A stretch of 64,000 bases of DNA from Rugamonas rivuli (GTDB lineage: Bacteria > Pseudomonadota > Gammaproteobacteria > Burkholderiales > Burkholderiaceae_D): assembly GCF_009380165.1 (NCBI RefSeq), contig NZ_WHUF01000013.1:56517-120516 (forward strand). Direction: 5' to 3'. Shown here one piece after another: positions 10,687 to 20,300 of this stretch. The position numbers were made by a program, and so were the translations under genes. Position 1 is the first letter of the stretch. Every line of letters starts with the position of its first letter. A model generated the notes under the pieces. It made no database searches. It saw nothing but the letters and a program-made list of their open reading frames with translations, and was not told where the DNA came from.

Positions 10687-11146
10687 CGCGCTTGACGCGC
10701 GGGGCGCTGCGGGCGCCGTCGATGTCCATGAAGATCGCGCCCATCAGGCCGCGCTCGATCTTGACCTTGGGATTGGTCAGGCTGAGGTTTTCCTGGCTGT
10801 CGTCGGCGATCATCCACACCTGGCCGTTGGCCAGGCGGATGCGCTGGTTGGGCACCCAGCCGTCGAACTCGCCGTTGATGCTGGTCTCGATGGAATCGAT
10901 CTTGACCGGCGCCGCCAGCTGCTCCTTGCCGAAGCTGCGCTCCAGGTCGGCACGGGTGGGCGCCGCCGCCACCGCAGGCGCCGCGCCAACCGCAGCAGCA
11001 GCCGCCGCAACCGGTGCGCCCAGCTGGATCGCGTCGTAGCACGCCAGGCGGGCGGGGGCGTCGGTCAATTGGCGGCAGCGCAGCATGGCGCCGTCATCGG
11101 CCATCGCCGCGGTCGAAACTAACATCAGGGCCAACAGGGATTTCAT
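10679..11146 (-). CDS. periplasmic hypothetical protein
   Basis: A 155-residue protein with a clear Sec signal peptide (K-S-L-L-A-L-M-L-V-S-T-A-A-M-A). A short Cys-containing segment L-R-C-R-x-L-x-D-x-x-x-R-L-A-C-Y-D lies at about 22-38. This R-C-x(n)-R-L-x-C-Y-D pattern recurs in many small secreted proteobacterial proteins whose role is not known. An Ala-rich linker (47-65) is followed by a beta-rich domain with V-W-M-I-A-D-D. GGAAG lies upstream of the start. It is convergent with the kinase gene and shares its last eight bases. No specific function is claimed. Confidence 0.75.
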   Translation of the reverse strand: MKSLLALMLVSTAAMADDGAMLRCRQLTDAPARLACYDAIQLGAPVAAAAAAVGAAPAVAAAPTRADLERSFGKEQLAAPVKIDSIETSINGEFDGWVPNQRIRLANGQVWMIADDSQENLSLTNPKVKIERGLMGAIFMDIDGARSAPRVKRVK

Positions 11147-11212
11147 CGCAGCGCTTCCATGGATATGAACGTGCTGCGATTATATAAGCGAAACGGACGC
11201 GACAGGGAAAGC

Positions 11213-12898
11213 TCAGAACGCCTCCCAGCCGCCCTCGCCGCCGGCCGCTGCGACCTTGCCGCCCAGCCGCTTCGGCGCCGGCCGCGCCGCCGCAGCCTTG
11301 CGCACCGCCGTCTTCAGCGGCCGCACCGCCGCCGCGCGCGGCGGCGCGCCGATCTGGAAGATGCTGACCACGCGCTCCAGGCTGGCGGCCTGCTGCTGCA
11401 TCGATTCCGCCGCCGCGGCCGCCTCCTCCACCAAGGCGGCGTTCTGCTGCGTCACCGTATCCATTTCGCTGACGGCCTGGTTGATCTGCTCGATGCCCGC
11501 GCTCTGCTCGTCGCCGGCGCTGCTGATGTCGGCCATGATGTCGGTCACGCGCTGCACGCTGGCGACCACCTCGCTCATGGTCTGCCCGGCCTGCTCGACC
11601 AGCTTGGCGCCGATCTCGACCTTCTCGACCGAATTGCCGATCAACTCCTTGATCTCCCTGGCCGCCGAGGCCGACCGCTGGGCCAGGTTGCGCACCTCGG
11701 TCGCCACCACCGCGAAGCCGCGCCCCTGCTCGCCGGCGCGCGCCGCCTCCACCGCCGCGTTCAGCGCCAGGATATTGGTCTGGAACGCGATGCTGTCGAT
11801 GACGGCGATGATGTCGACGATCTTGCGCGAGGAATCGTTGATCGCGCCCATGGTGTCGACCACCTGCGACACCACCGCCCCGCCCTGCTGCGCCACCGCC
11901 GACGCCGATTGCGCCAGCTGGTTGGCCTGGCGCGCGTTGTCGTTGTTCTGGCGCACCGCGCTGGTCAGCTCCTCCATCGACGACGCCGTCTCTTCCAGCG
12001 AGCTGGCCTGCTGCTCGGTGCGGGCCGACAAGTCCTGGTTGCCGCTGGCGATCTGGCTCGACGCCGAGGCGATGGTCTCGGTGCCGCTGCGCACCTCGCT
12101 GACGATGGCGGCCAGCGCATCGCGCATCAGCTTCATCGCGTGCAGCATGCTGTGCTGGTCGCCGCTGCGGGTGTCGACGCTGACGGTCAGGTCGCCGGCG
12201 GCGATGCGGCTGGCGATGCCGGCCGCGTAATCGGGTTCGCCGCCCAGCTGGCGCAGCAGCGTGCGGGCGATGACCACGGAGGCGGCCACGCCCACCGCGA
12301 TGGCCAGCCCGCTCAGCGCCAGCATCAGCACGCGCGCGCTCTGGTAGGCGGCGGTGGCGGCGGCGGTGTCGGCCTGGTTGTTTTCCTTTTGCAGCGCCAC
12401 GTACTCGTCCATCACATCCTGCCAGCGCTGCGTGGCCGGGCCGGCCTGCTTCATCAGCACCTCGGTGGCCTCGGCATCCTGGTTGGCCTTGGCCATCTCC
12501 ACCACCTTGTCGGTCAGCGGCCGCGCCTCCTGGCCGGCGGCGGCGATGCGGGCGCGGATCGCCGCCCCCTTGGCCGTGGCCGGAAGCCGGCTCAGCGCCT
12601 CGGCCGCCTTGTTGTAGTTGGCGCGCGCCGCCTGCAGCTTGGTCAGCTCGCTCTCGATGGCGGCCGGCTCGGACAGCAGCACCACCGTGCGCGTGACCCG
12701 CGCCACGATGTGCACCGACTCCGACATTTCCTGCACCAGGTCGCCCCTGACCACGTTCAGGCTGACGATGCTGTCCAGCTTGGCATGGATAGTGCTCATG
12801 TTGTACACACCCAGCAAGGCCACGCCGAGCAGCAGCGCCAGGACCAATCCGAATCCCAGGCTGAGCCGGGTACCGACTTTCATGTTTGCTATGGCCAT
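11213..12898 (-). CDS. methyl-accepting chemotaxis protein, four-helix-bundle type
   Basis: A chemoreceptor of 561 residues. Membrane helix 1 lies at about 10-30 and a periplasmic four-helix-bundle sensor at about 33-190. Membrane helix 2 (about 192-212) and a HAMP domain follow. The long cytoplasmic signalling hairpin has the near-invariant tip I-A-F-Q-T-N-I-L-A-L-N-A-A-V-E-A-A-R-A-G-E. The start at 12898 is preferred over a longer form because GGGGAG stands six bases upstream. The C-terminus ends in W-E-A-F, reminiscent of the W-x-x-F pentapeptide that tethers CheR/CheB in some receptors. It is divergent from the cystine symporter, with a dyad between them. The ligand is unknown. Confidence 0.93.
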   Translation of the reverse strand: MAIANMKVGTRLSLGFGLVLALLLGVALLGVYNMSTIHAKLDSIVSLNVVRGDLVQEMSESVHIVARVTRTVVLLSEPAAIESELTKLQAARANYNKAAEALSRLPATAKGAAIRARIAAAGQEARPLTDKVVEMAKANQDAEATEVLMKQAGPATQRWQDVMDEYVALQKENNQADTAAATAAYQSARVLMLALSGLAIAVGVAASVVIARTLLRQLGGEPDYAAGIASRIAAGDLTVSVDTRSGDQHSMLHAMKLMRDALAAIVSEVRSGTETIASASSQIASGNQDLSARTEQQASSLEETASSMEELTSAVRQNNDNARQANQLAQSASAVAQQGGAVVSQVVDTMGAINDSSRKIVDIIAVIDSIAFQTNILALNAAVEAARAGEQGRGFAVVATEVRNLAQRSASAAREIKELIGNSVEKVEIGAKLVEQAGQTMSEVVASVQRVTDIMADISSAGDEQSAGIEQINQAVSEMDTVTQQNAALVEEAAAAAESMQQQAASLERVVSIFQIGAPPRAAAVRPLKTAVRKAAAARPAPKRLGGKVAAAGGEGGWEAF

Positions 12899-13002
12899 AC
12901 AACACTCCCCAGTGGACAACGGCATGTAACAAATTGTACGCCTTCGTTTCCGCCAGTTTTATGGAAATTTCCAGAGGCAAACATGCGCCGATGCAACGCC
13001 TG

Positions 13003-13027
13003 TTGTTATGCAAAAATCGCATAACAA
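13003..13027. promoter_or_regulatory. perfect dyad between chemoreceptor and symporter
   Basis: TTGTTATGC (13003-13011) and GCATAACAA (13019-13027) are perfect 9-bp inverted repeats separated by seven A/T-rich bases. The dyad is about 105 bases upstream of the chemoreceptor start and 150 upstream of the symporter start. It has the shape of an operator for a dimeric regulator and could serve both divergent genes. No regulator gene is adjacent, so the binder is unknown. Confidence 0.5.
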
Positions 13028-13178
13028 TATAGCCAAATATTCGTCTTTTAGTGGATGGAGGCAGCCTGTATATCGGCAATCGCATATAAAATGACCGATT
13101 CATTACCGGCTCCAACTACCAGCTGCGACGCCCGGTGATGATGTGTGACTATTTAACCTGGCGGCAAAGGGCTATCTC

Positions 13179-14579
13179 ATGACGATCAACGTAATTCTGA
13201 ACCTGCTGGCGGCGCTGGCACTGCTGGGCTTGCTCTATGCGCAGCAGCGCAAGCATGCGTCCTTTTCGGTGCGCGTGTTCACCGGCATGGGGCTGGGCGT
13301 GCTGCTGGGGGCGGCGCTGCAGGCGCGCTACGGCGCCGGCGCGGCCGAGCTGAAGACCACCGGCGACTACCTCGACATCGTCGGTTCCGGCTACGTCAAG
13401 CTGCTGCAGATGATCGTCATGCCGCTGATCATGGTGTCCATCGTGTCCGCCATCCTCAAGCTCAAGGGCATCAATTCGCTGGGCAAGATCAGCGCGCTGA
13501 CCATCGGCATGCTGATGCTGACCACGCTGATCGCGGCCGGCCTCGGCATTCTGATGGCCAAGCTGTTCCAGCTGAGCGCGGTCGGCCTGACCGCCTCCGC
13601 CGCCGACATCGCGCGCGGCGTCTACCTGCAAGGCAAGGTCGAGGCGGCGCAGGCGATCTCGCTGCCGGGCATGCTGCTGAGCTTCATCCCGGCCAATCCC
13701 TTCCTCGACATGACGGGCGGCCGCAAGACCTCGACCATCGCGGTGGTGATCTTCTCGGTCTTCATCGGCATCGCCGCCACCGGCATCCACGACAAGAAGC
13801 CTGAGCTGTACGCCTCCTTCGAGCACTTCATCCAGGTCGCCCACGCCATCGTCATGCGCATCGTCACGCTGGTGCTGCGGCTGACGCCCTACGGCGTGTT
13901 CGCGCTGATGGCGCAGGTGGTGTCGACCTCCAGCTACACCGACATCCTGCACCTGATCGACTTCGTGCTGGCCTCGTACAGCGCGCTGATCCTGATGTTC
14001 TGCGTGCACCTGGCCATCGTCGCCGGCGCCGGTTTGAATCCGGCGCGCTACGTGAAGAAAATCCTGCCGGTGCTGACCTTCGCCTTCACCTCGCGCAGCA
14101 GCGCCGGCGCCATCCCGATGAGCGTGCAGACGCAGACGCTGCGCCTGGGCACCTCGGAAGGCATCGCCAACTTCGCCGCCTCGTTCGGCGCCACCATCGG
14201 CCAGAACGGCTGCGCCGGCATCTACCCGGCCATGCTGGCGGTGATGATCGCGCCCACGGTCGGCGTCGATCCGTTCACGCTGGCCTTCATCGCGCCGCTG
14301 CTGGCCATCATCACCATCGGCTCGGTGGGTGTGGCCGGCGTCGGCGGCGGCGCCACCTTCGCCGCGCTGATCGTGCTGTCGTCGATGAACTTGCCGGTGG
14401 CGCTGGCCGGCCTGCTGATCTCGATCGAACCGCTGATCGACATGGGCCGCACCGCGCTCAACGTCAGCGGCTCGATCACCGCCGGCACCGTCGCCAGCCG
14501 CGTGCTGGGCGAGACCGACGTGCGCGTCTTCAACAGCGACGCCGATCTGCCCATCGACAGCGACCGCAAGGCCGCCTGA
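13179..14579 (+). CDS. tcyP: L-cystine:cation symporter, TcyP type (DAACS family)
   Basis: A sodium- or proton-coupled dicarboxylate/amino-acid symporter of 466 residues, the size of TcyP/YdjN cystine carriers. Eight hydrophobic helices plus re-entrant loops are visible. Family motifs include T-S-R-S-S-A-G-A-I-P (the first serine-rich re-entrant loop) and N-G-C-A-G-I-Y-P-A-M-L-A-V-M-I-A-P, where the Cys is typical of the TcyP branch and absent from GltP/DctA. G-S-V-G-V-A-G-V-G-G-G-A and L-I-D-M-G-R-T-A-L-N-V are also present. The branch assignment rests on remembered motif wording, so cystine as substrate is probable rather than proven. Transcribed alone. Confidence 0.82.
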   Translation: MTINVILNLLAALALLGLLYAQQRKHASFSVRVFTGMGLGVLLGAALQARYGAGAAELKTTGDYLDIVGSGYVKLLQMIVMPLIMVSIVSAILKLKGINSLGKISALTIGMLMLTTLIAAGLGILMAKLFQLSAVGLTASAADIARGVYLQGKVEAAQAISLPGMLLSFIPANPFLDMTGGRKTSTIAVVIFSVFIGIAATGIHDKKPELYASFEHFIQVAHAIVMRIVTLVLRLTPYGVFALMAQVVSTSSYTDILHLIDFVLASYSALILMFCVHLAIVAGAGLNPARYVKKILPVLTFAFTSRSSAGAIPMSVQTQTLRLGTSEGIANFAASFGATIGQNGCAGIYPAMLAVMIAPTVGVDPFTLAFIAPLLAIITIGSVGVAGVGGGATFAALIVLSSMNLPVALAGLLISIEPLIDMGRTALNVSGSITAGTVASRVLGETDVRVFNSDADLPIDSDRKAA

Positions 14580-14598
14580 GCCGGCGAGATACCGGCGC

Positions 14599-15354
14599 TT
14601 ATTTGGCGTCGATGGTGAAGCTGATGCCGCCGACGGTTTCCGTCAGCTGGATGCGGGTCAGCTTCGGTATGCCTGCCGCCGAGATGGTGTAGGTCGTGCC
14701 GGTAGAGCCCAGCGATTTATTCGCGGCGTCGTAAATATTGCTCAGCATTTGGAAATCGAGGCTGCTGCCGTCGCTGCCGGCGGTGGTGACATAGGTGATC
14801 TTTTGCGTGCTGGTCAGCGTGCGCTTGGTGCTGTCCGTGTAGCAGCTGAACGACGCCAGGTCGCCGGCCTGCCCGGCGGTGGCGGTGGCCGGATAAGCCG
14901 CCGTGCTGTTCGCAACGCAATAAGCGCCCGCCTCATACGAGCCGACCGGCGTGTACTGGGCATTCACGTACAGCTGGCTGGACGTGGTCAGCGGGCTCGT
15001 CGTGCCGTTGCCGGAAATGGTTCCGTTGATCGTTTCCGTGGCCTGTTGCACGGCGGCGCCATTGAACGTCGCATTGACGACCGCGCCCAGCGAGTACGTC
15101 AGCGTGCCCGTCAGCGGATAAGTGGTGGAACCATTGGTGGTGCTGCCCGAGACCGTCAGCGTCGACTGCAGGCCGTGCGTGAACGCGTAGGCCAGCCCTT
15201 GCTGGACCGGGAAGCTGGTGGCGACCGGCGCCGGGGGCACGGCCGCGTTCGATGCGCCGCCGCCACCGCCGCCGCCACCGCAGGCGGTCAAGGTCAAGGC
15301 GAGCAGGCCAGCCAGCGCCAGCGGCGCGCTTCTTTTCGATACATTCATGGTCAT
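14599..15354 (-). CDS. secreted lipoprotein of unknown function, poly-Gly N-terminus
   Basis: A 251-residue lipoprotein precursor. The signal peptide ends in the lipobox L-T-A-C, and the lipidated Cys is followed directly by nine or so glycines, a flexible tether. The mature part is Thr/Ser/Gly-rich and beta-strand-rich, with repeated short strands such as T-L-T-V-S-G-S-T. This suggests an all-beta domain exposed at the outer membrane. The start at 15354 has AGAGA at a fair distance; 15348 is an equally possible start. It is convergent with the symporter across a short weak hairpin. No family could be recognised. Confidence 0.75.
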   Translation of the reverse strand: MTMNVSKRSAPLALAGLLALTLTACGGGGGGGGASNAAVPPAPVATSFPVQQGLAYAFTHGLQSTLTVSGSTTNGSTTYPLTGTLTYSLGAVVNATFNGAAVQQATETINGTISGNGTTSPLTTSSQLYVNAQYTPVGSYEAGAYCVANSTAAYPATATAGQAGDLASFSCYTDSTKRTLTSTQKITYVTTAGSDGSSLDFQMLSNIYDAANKSLGSTGTTYTISAAGIPKLTRIQLTETVGGISFTIDAK

Positions 15355-15490
15355 ATGGGTTCTCTGGACAAAGAGTGCCAGCGTAGCATTGTTGCCGTAT
15401 GCCAAATCTATTCAATAATAACAAGAGCGGGTCGAGGGAACCGCCGGCCGGCGGCGCGGTCTAATTTTCTCCCTGCGTTGAAAGGAAAAA

Positions 15491-15709
15491 ATGATGACTA
15501 CCCTTACCTCCGGTCTTTTACTGGGTGCGGCCATATCGCTCGCCTTGCTGGGCGGCTGCAACAAGCGCCCGGCCGACCAACCGCCCACGCCCAGCGTGAC
15601 CACGCCGGCGGCTACCCCGCCCGCCACAGCGCCGGATACCGCTCCGCCGGCGCCTGCCGCGCCGCCGGCCCAGAACAGCAGCGCACCGCCGCCAACCACG
15701 AATCAATAG
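15491..15709 (+). CDS. small proline-rich lipoprotein
   Basis: A 72-residue precursor. The signal peptide ends in L-L-G-G-C (lipobox), and the mature part is almost only Pro, Ala and Thr. GAAAGGA lies just upstream of the start codon. Small Pro/Ala-rich lipoproteins of this kind are common in this bacterial group and are often annotated only as hypothetical. The mature part has no recognisable fold and may be a spacer that extends through the cell wall. It is convergent with the porin gene, whose terminator begins five bases after its stop. Confidence 0.65.
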   Translation: MMTTLTSGLLLGAAISLALLGGCNKRPADQPPTPSVTTPAATPPATAPDTAPPAPAAPPAQNSSAPPPTTNQ

Positions 15710-15713
15710 ACGT

Positions 15714-15737
15714 AAAAAAAGGGCCCGAAGGCCCTTT
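15714..15737 (-). terminator. rho-independent terminator of the FadL-type porin gene
   Basis: Arms AAAGGGCC (15718-15725) and GGCCCTTT (15730-15737) enclose a CGAA/TTCG tetraloop. Read on the minus strand, a run of seven T residues follows. It serves the gene ending at 15756. The same GGGCC-tetraloop design recurs at 17349-17370. Confidence 0.85.
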
Positions 15738-15755
15738 GCGCTACGCAGTCCGGTA

Positions 15756-17168
15756 TCAGAACTTGTAGTTGTAGGCGATACCGATCAGCGACAGATGGGT
15801 CTGATAAGTACCGCGGGTGGTTTCGCCGTTACCCGTGCAAGCGGTGGCCAGCGGGTTGCACTTGTTGGTGTAGTTGATGTTGGCGTCCTTGAAGTCCAGG
15901 AAGCTGTACGCCAGGTCGATCGACGAACGTGGGCTCAGCTTCCAGTTGGCGCCGATCGAGTACTGCATGCGGTCGCTGTCCGGCAGGGCTGGGTGGGTCA
16001 GCTCGGCGTTCTGGACCGGCGACTGGTCGTAGGCCACGCCGGCGCGCAGGGTCAGGTTTTCGTTGTAGGCGTAGTTGCCGCCCAGCGAAACGCGCACGGT
16101 GTTTTTCCACTGCTGGCGGATCACTTCGGCGCCTTCGGAGGTGCCTGGGAACTGGATGTCCAGGTCGCCCAGACGGTTGTGGCGCACGAAGGTCACGTCC
16201 GCCATGCCGGCCCACTTGGAGTCGAACTGGTGGAAGGCGTTGACCGACAGGGTCTCGGGGGTGCGCAGCTCAACCAGCGCGGCCGAGTTGACCTTGTGCG
16301 ACGCGGCTTGCAGCACGCCGTTGACGATAGGATCGTCGGTCACTTTCGAGAAGTCCCACACGGTGCTGCCGCGCAGCTTGTGCACGATAGGCGAGCGGTA
16401 CGACACGCCGAAGCGAGTGTCCTTGTCCAGCGTGAACATATAGCCCAGGTTGAAGCCCCAGCCCCAATCCTTGCCATCGTTCGAACCGTGGGCGTCGCGC
16501 GTCGCGCGCAGCAGCGCAGGATTGCCGCCCAGCGCAGCGATCTGCTTGGCCAGCGCGGCGGCATTCGGCGTACCCGCCAGCGCGGCGACCGAACCCGGCA
16601 CGTCCACGGCCTGGCCCAGATTGGCTTTCATGAATTCGGCGTCGATGCCGAAGCCGAAGGCGTGGTGTTCGTTCAGCTTGAACGAAGCCGACGGGTTCAG
16701 CGTGACCGATTCCAGCTTGACGTCGGACAGCGCGTAGCGGCCGGTCCAGGTGTTGCCGTATTGGATCTTGGTACCGTATGGCACGAACATGCCCAGGCCG
16801 ACGGCCCACTGGTCGTTCAGCTTTTTGCTTGCGTAGAACGATGGCGCCGTTACCGAGCTTGGCACGTAGTCGCTGGCTGCGGTGCCGCCGGTCGGGCTGC
16901 CGGTGAAGCGGGTCGAGCCGCTGTCGTTAAAGGTCGAGTGCGGTACGACCACGGTGGCGCCGGCGGTGATCTGCAGGCCATCCAGGCGGGACATGCCGGC
17001 CGGGTTGGAGAAGATGGTGGTTGCATCGTTGGCTTCGGCGGCATTGGATTCAGCCGTGCCTTGGCCGGCCACGCTTTGCGAGCCGAAGCGGTAGCCGGAT
17101 GCGTGCGCGCCGACCGACATGGCGCTGAGCGCGGCGGCAATGATCAGGGGGAGGTATTTGTGTTGCAT
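15756..17168 (-). CDS. FadL/OmpP1-family outer-membrane transport protein
   Basis: A 470-residue outer-membrane channel for hydrophobic substrates such as long-chain fatty acids or aromatic hydrocarbons. The signal peptide ends near residue 23 (A-H-A). The mature N-terminus has the plug motif G-Y-R-F-G-S-Q-S-V-A-G-Q-G-T-A with N-A-A-E-A-N-D-A-T-T-I-F-S-N-P-A-G-M, the FadL-family fingerprint. The barrel strands end in the aromatic Y-N-Y-K-F. The start at 17168 is chosen because the signal peptide begins there. Fatty acid is the default substrate; FadL paralogues for toluene or alkanes look similar. It is transcribed alone and has its own terminator. Confidence 0.92.
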   Translation of the reverse strand: MQHKYLPLIIAAALSAMSVGAHASGYRFGSQSVAGQGTAESNAAEANDATTIFSNPAGMSRLDGLQITAGATVVVPHSTFNDSGSTRFTGSPTGGTAASDYVPSSVTAPSFYASKKLNDQWAVGLGMFVPYGTKIQYGNTWTGRYALSDVKLESVTLNPSASFKLNEHHAFGFGIDAEFMKANLGQAVDVPGSVAALAGTPNAAALAKQIAALGGNPALLRATRDAHGSNDGKDWGWGFNLGYMFTLDKDTRFGVSYRSPIVHKLRGSTVWDFSKVTDDPIVNGVLQAASHKVNSAALVELRTPETLSVNAFHQFDSKWAGMADVTFVRHNRLGDLDIQFPGTSEGAEVIRQQWKNTVRVSLGGNYAYNENLTLRAGVAYDQSPVQNAELTHPALPDSDRMQYSIGANWKLSPRSSIDLAYSFLDFKDANINYTNKCNPLATACTGNGETTRGTYQTHLSLIGIAYNYKF

Positions 17169-17348
17169 CTGTGGTCTCGCTTTATAAGTAGGCGTTCTAC
17201 GCCAGGTTTTTCTGGATTCTTGCGCCAAAACCGGTGCAGGAAGGCCAGCAGCATACTACATTTATAAAACTATTCAAAAGGCAAGTCGTTAGAGTTAAAG
17301 CTCTAATTTAAACCTTGAAACCGAGCAATTGCTCTGCATACCAGAAGT

Positions 17349-17370
17349 AAAAAAAGGGCCCGAAGGCCCT
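17349..17370 (-). terminator. rho-independent terminator of the RND efflux operon
   Basis: AGGGCC (17355-17360) and GGCCCT (17365-17370) enclose CGAA. On the minus strand seven T residues follow (17349-17355). It ends the operon whose last codon is at 17396, and nearly copies the terminator at 15714-15737. Confidence 0.85.
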
Positions 17371-17395
17371 CTTTTAGTATCGTAAAAACAACGAC

Positions 17396-20300
17396 TTAGT
17401 GCGGATCCAGCGCGCCGGCGCGGATGGTGCGGCCACCCTTGCCGGTCACTTTGTAGACCACCCACATCACCATGCGGAACACCAGGCGCACGAAGATCAG
17501 CGTCAGCACGCCCTCGATCAGGGTCATGACCAGGGCCGGACCCGCCGTCCAGCGCACGGCGCGGCGGCGGAACTTGGCGATGGCGCGGTCCTTGGCGATT
17601 TCGATGCTGTCGTAGAAGGTCGGCACCACCAGCAGCGTCAGGATGGTCGAGGTGATGGTGCCGCCGATGATGGCGATCGCCAGCGGACGGTAGAACTCGC
17701 CGCCCTCGCCCAGGCCCAGCGCGACCGGGAACATGCCGGCGATCAGCGCGAACGTGGTCATCAGGATAGGACGCAGACGCATGCGGCCTGCATACATCAG
17801 CGCGTCTTCGCGGCCGTAGCCCTCTTCCTCGCGCTTGCGCGCCGCATCCAGCAGCAGAATGGCGTTCTTGGCGACCAGGCCCATCAGCATGATGACGCCG
17901 ATAAAGCTCATCAGGTTCAGCGTGCTGCCGGTGATCAGCAGCGCCACCACCACGCCGATCAGCGACAGCGGCAGCGACAGCATCACCGCCACCGGCGCCG
18001 TGAACGAACCGAACTGCATGACCAGGATCAGGTACATCAGGCCGATACCCATGACCAGCGCGATGCCCATTTCCGTGAACAGCTCGGTCTGGTTCTTGCC
18101 GTCGCCGCCCAGGTCCAGGCCATAGCCCGGCGGGAAATCGATCGATTTCGCCAGCTTCATGGCGTCGGCGGTCACTTCACCCGGCGAACGGCCCTGCACG
18201 TTGGCCGACACGGTCACGGTACGCTTGCCGTTCTTGTGCTCGATGGTGGACGGGCCCTTGCCCATCGTGATCGTGGCGATCTGGTCCAGCGGCACCATCT
18301 GGTTGGTGCCCGTGACCGAGATCGGCAGGCGCTCGATGTTTTCCGAGTTGACGCGGTCTTCCGGCGCCAGGCGCACCGCGACGTCGCGCGATTCGCCGGT
18401 CGGGTCGACCCAGTCGCCCACTTCGACGCCGGCAAACGCCACGCGCAGCGATTGCGCCGCATCGTTGACGGAAATGCCCATCGAGTTGGCCAGGCCGCGA
18501 TTGAGTTCGATCTGCAACTCGTTCTTCGGATCCTGCTGCGACAGGCCGACATCCACCGCGCCCGGAATCTGGCGCAGCTTGTCCATGTAGGCGTTGGTGA
18601 TCTCCATCAGGCGGCGCGAATCCGGGCCGGTGAATTCGATCTGCACCGGCTTGCCCTGGTTGCCCAGGTCGTCGATCACCGAAATCTCGGCGCCGGCGAT
18701 ATGGCTCATCTTCTCGCGCAGCTCGGCGCCGATCTGGAAGGCGGTGCGCTTGCGGTACTGGCGCTTGCCGATATCGAGGTAGATGCGGCCGCCGCCGGCG
18801 TTGATGTTGGAGTTGGTGTCCTTGGTTTCAGGAATCGTGCGGGCAATCGCCGCGATGGTTTCCATCTTGCGGCGCGCGATCTCCACGCTGCCCGACGGCG
18901 GCATGCGCACGTCGACGGCGATGGTGCTGCGGTCGGCCGCCGGCAGGAAGCTCGAACCGCCCCACTTGGCGTGCAGCACGATGGCGCCGACGAAGGTGCT
19001 GAAGGCGATCACAGCCATCCAGCGGCGGTGATGCAGCGCCCAGGCGATCACATGGCCGTAGCGGTCGGACTGGTGGTCGAACCAGTCGTTAAACTTCTGC
19101 AGCATCTTGCCCAGGCCTTTTTTCGGCGCGGTGTGGTGGTCGACCGGGTCGCCCCAGTAGGCCGACAGCATAGGATCGAGCGTGAACGAGATGCCCAGGC
19201 TGACCAGCACCGAGCACGTCACCGTCAGCGCGAACGGACGGAACCATTCACCGGAAATGCCGGGCATGAAGGCCACCGGGATGAACACGGCGATGATCGA
19301 GAAGGTGGTCGCGGCGACGGCCAGGCCGATCTCGGCCGTACCATTGAGCGCCGCCGTGCGGCGGTCCGAGCCCATCTGCATGTGACGGACGATGTTTTCG
19401 CGCACCACGATGGCATCGTCGATCAGCACGCCGATCGCCAGCGACAGGCCCAGCAGCGTCATGAAGTTCAGCGTGAAGCCGCACAGCCACACGGCGATGA
19501 AGGCCGCCACCACCGACGTCGGCAGGCTCAGCGCGGTGATCAGCGTCGAACGCCACGAGTTCAGGAAGGCGTACACCACGAAGATGGTCAGCACCGCGCC
19601 CAGCACCAACGATTCGATCACGTTGTTCAGGCTGCGCTGCGAATCGTCGCCGCCGTCGCGGGTGATTTCCAGCTTGGTGCCTGGCGGCAGCGTGGCGTTG
19701 ACCGCCTTGATTTCCTCGCGCAGCTTGATCGCCACCGACACCGTGCTGGCGTCGCGCGAACGGGAGATGGCGATACCGACGTTGGGCTTGCCGCTGCGGA
19801 TGCTCAGGCCGTTGATTTCGGCGAAGCCGTCCTCGATGGTCGCCAGCTGCGCCAGGCGCACCACTTCGTCGCCGCGGCGCTTGACCACCACGCTCTCGAA
19901 TTCGCGCGGGGTGATGATGCGGCCCACCAGGCGGATGCTCTTCTCGTCCAGCACGCCGCGCACCTTGCCCACCGGCGCATTGGTGTTCTGGTTGCGCAGC
20001 GCGTTGACCACCTCGCTGACCGAGACGTTATATTCACGCAGCTTTTCCGCGTGCAGCAGCACCGACAGCTCGCGCTTGAGCGAACCGTTGACCTGCACCT
20101 GCGACACGCCATCCACGGCGCGGAAGCGGTCCGACAGCGTGTCCTCGGCCAGGCGCGAAATCTCGGCGTGGCTCTGGCTGGTCGACGACAGCGAGATCTG
20201 CATCACCGGATCGGAGGCCGGATCGATGCGCTGCAGGATGGGCTCGCGCATCTCGGTCGGCAGCTTGTAGCGCACCGAGGCGATCGCGTTGCGGATCTCG

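Noticed and set aside
14580..14596. Short hairpin between the symporter and the poly-Gly lipoprotein as a terminator
   Set aside because: The stem is only five base pairs and no T-tract follows on either strand, so I did not list it.
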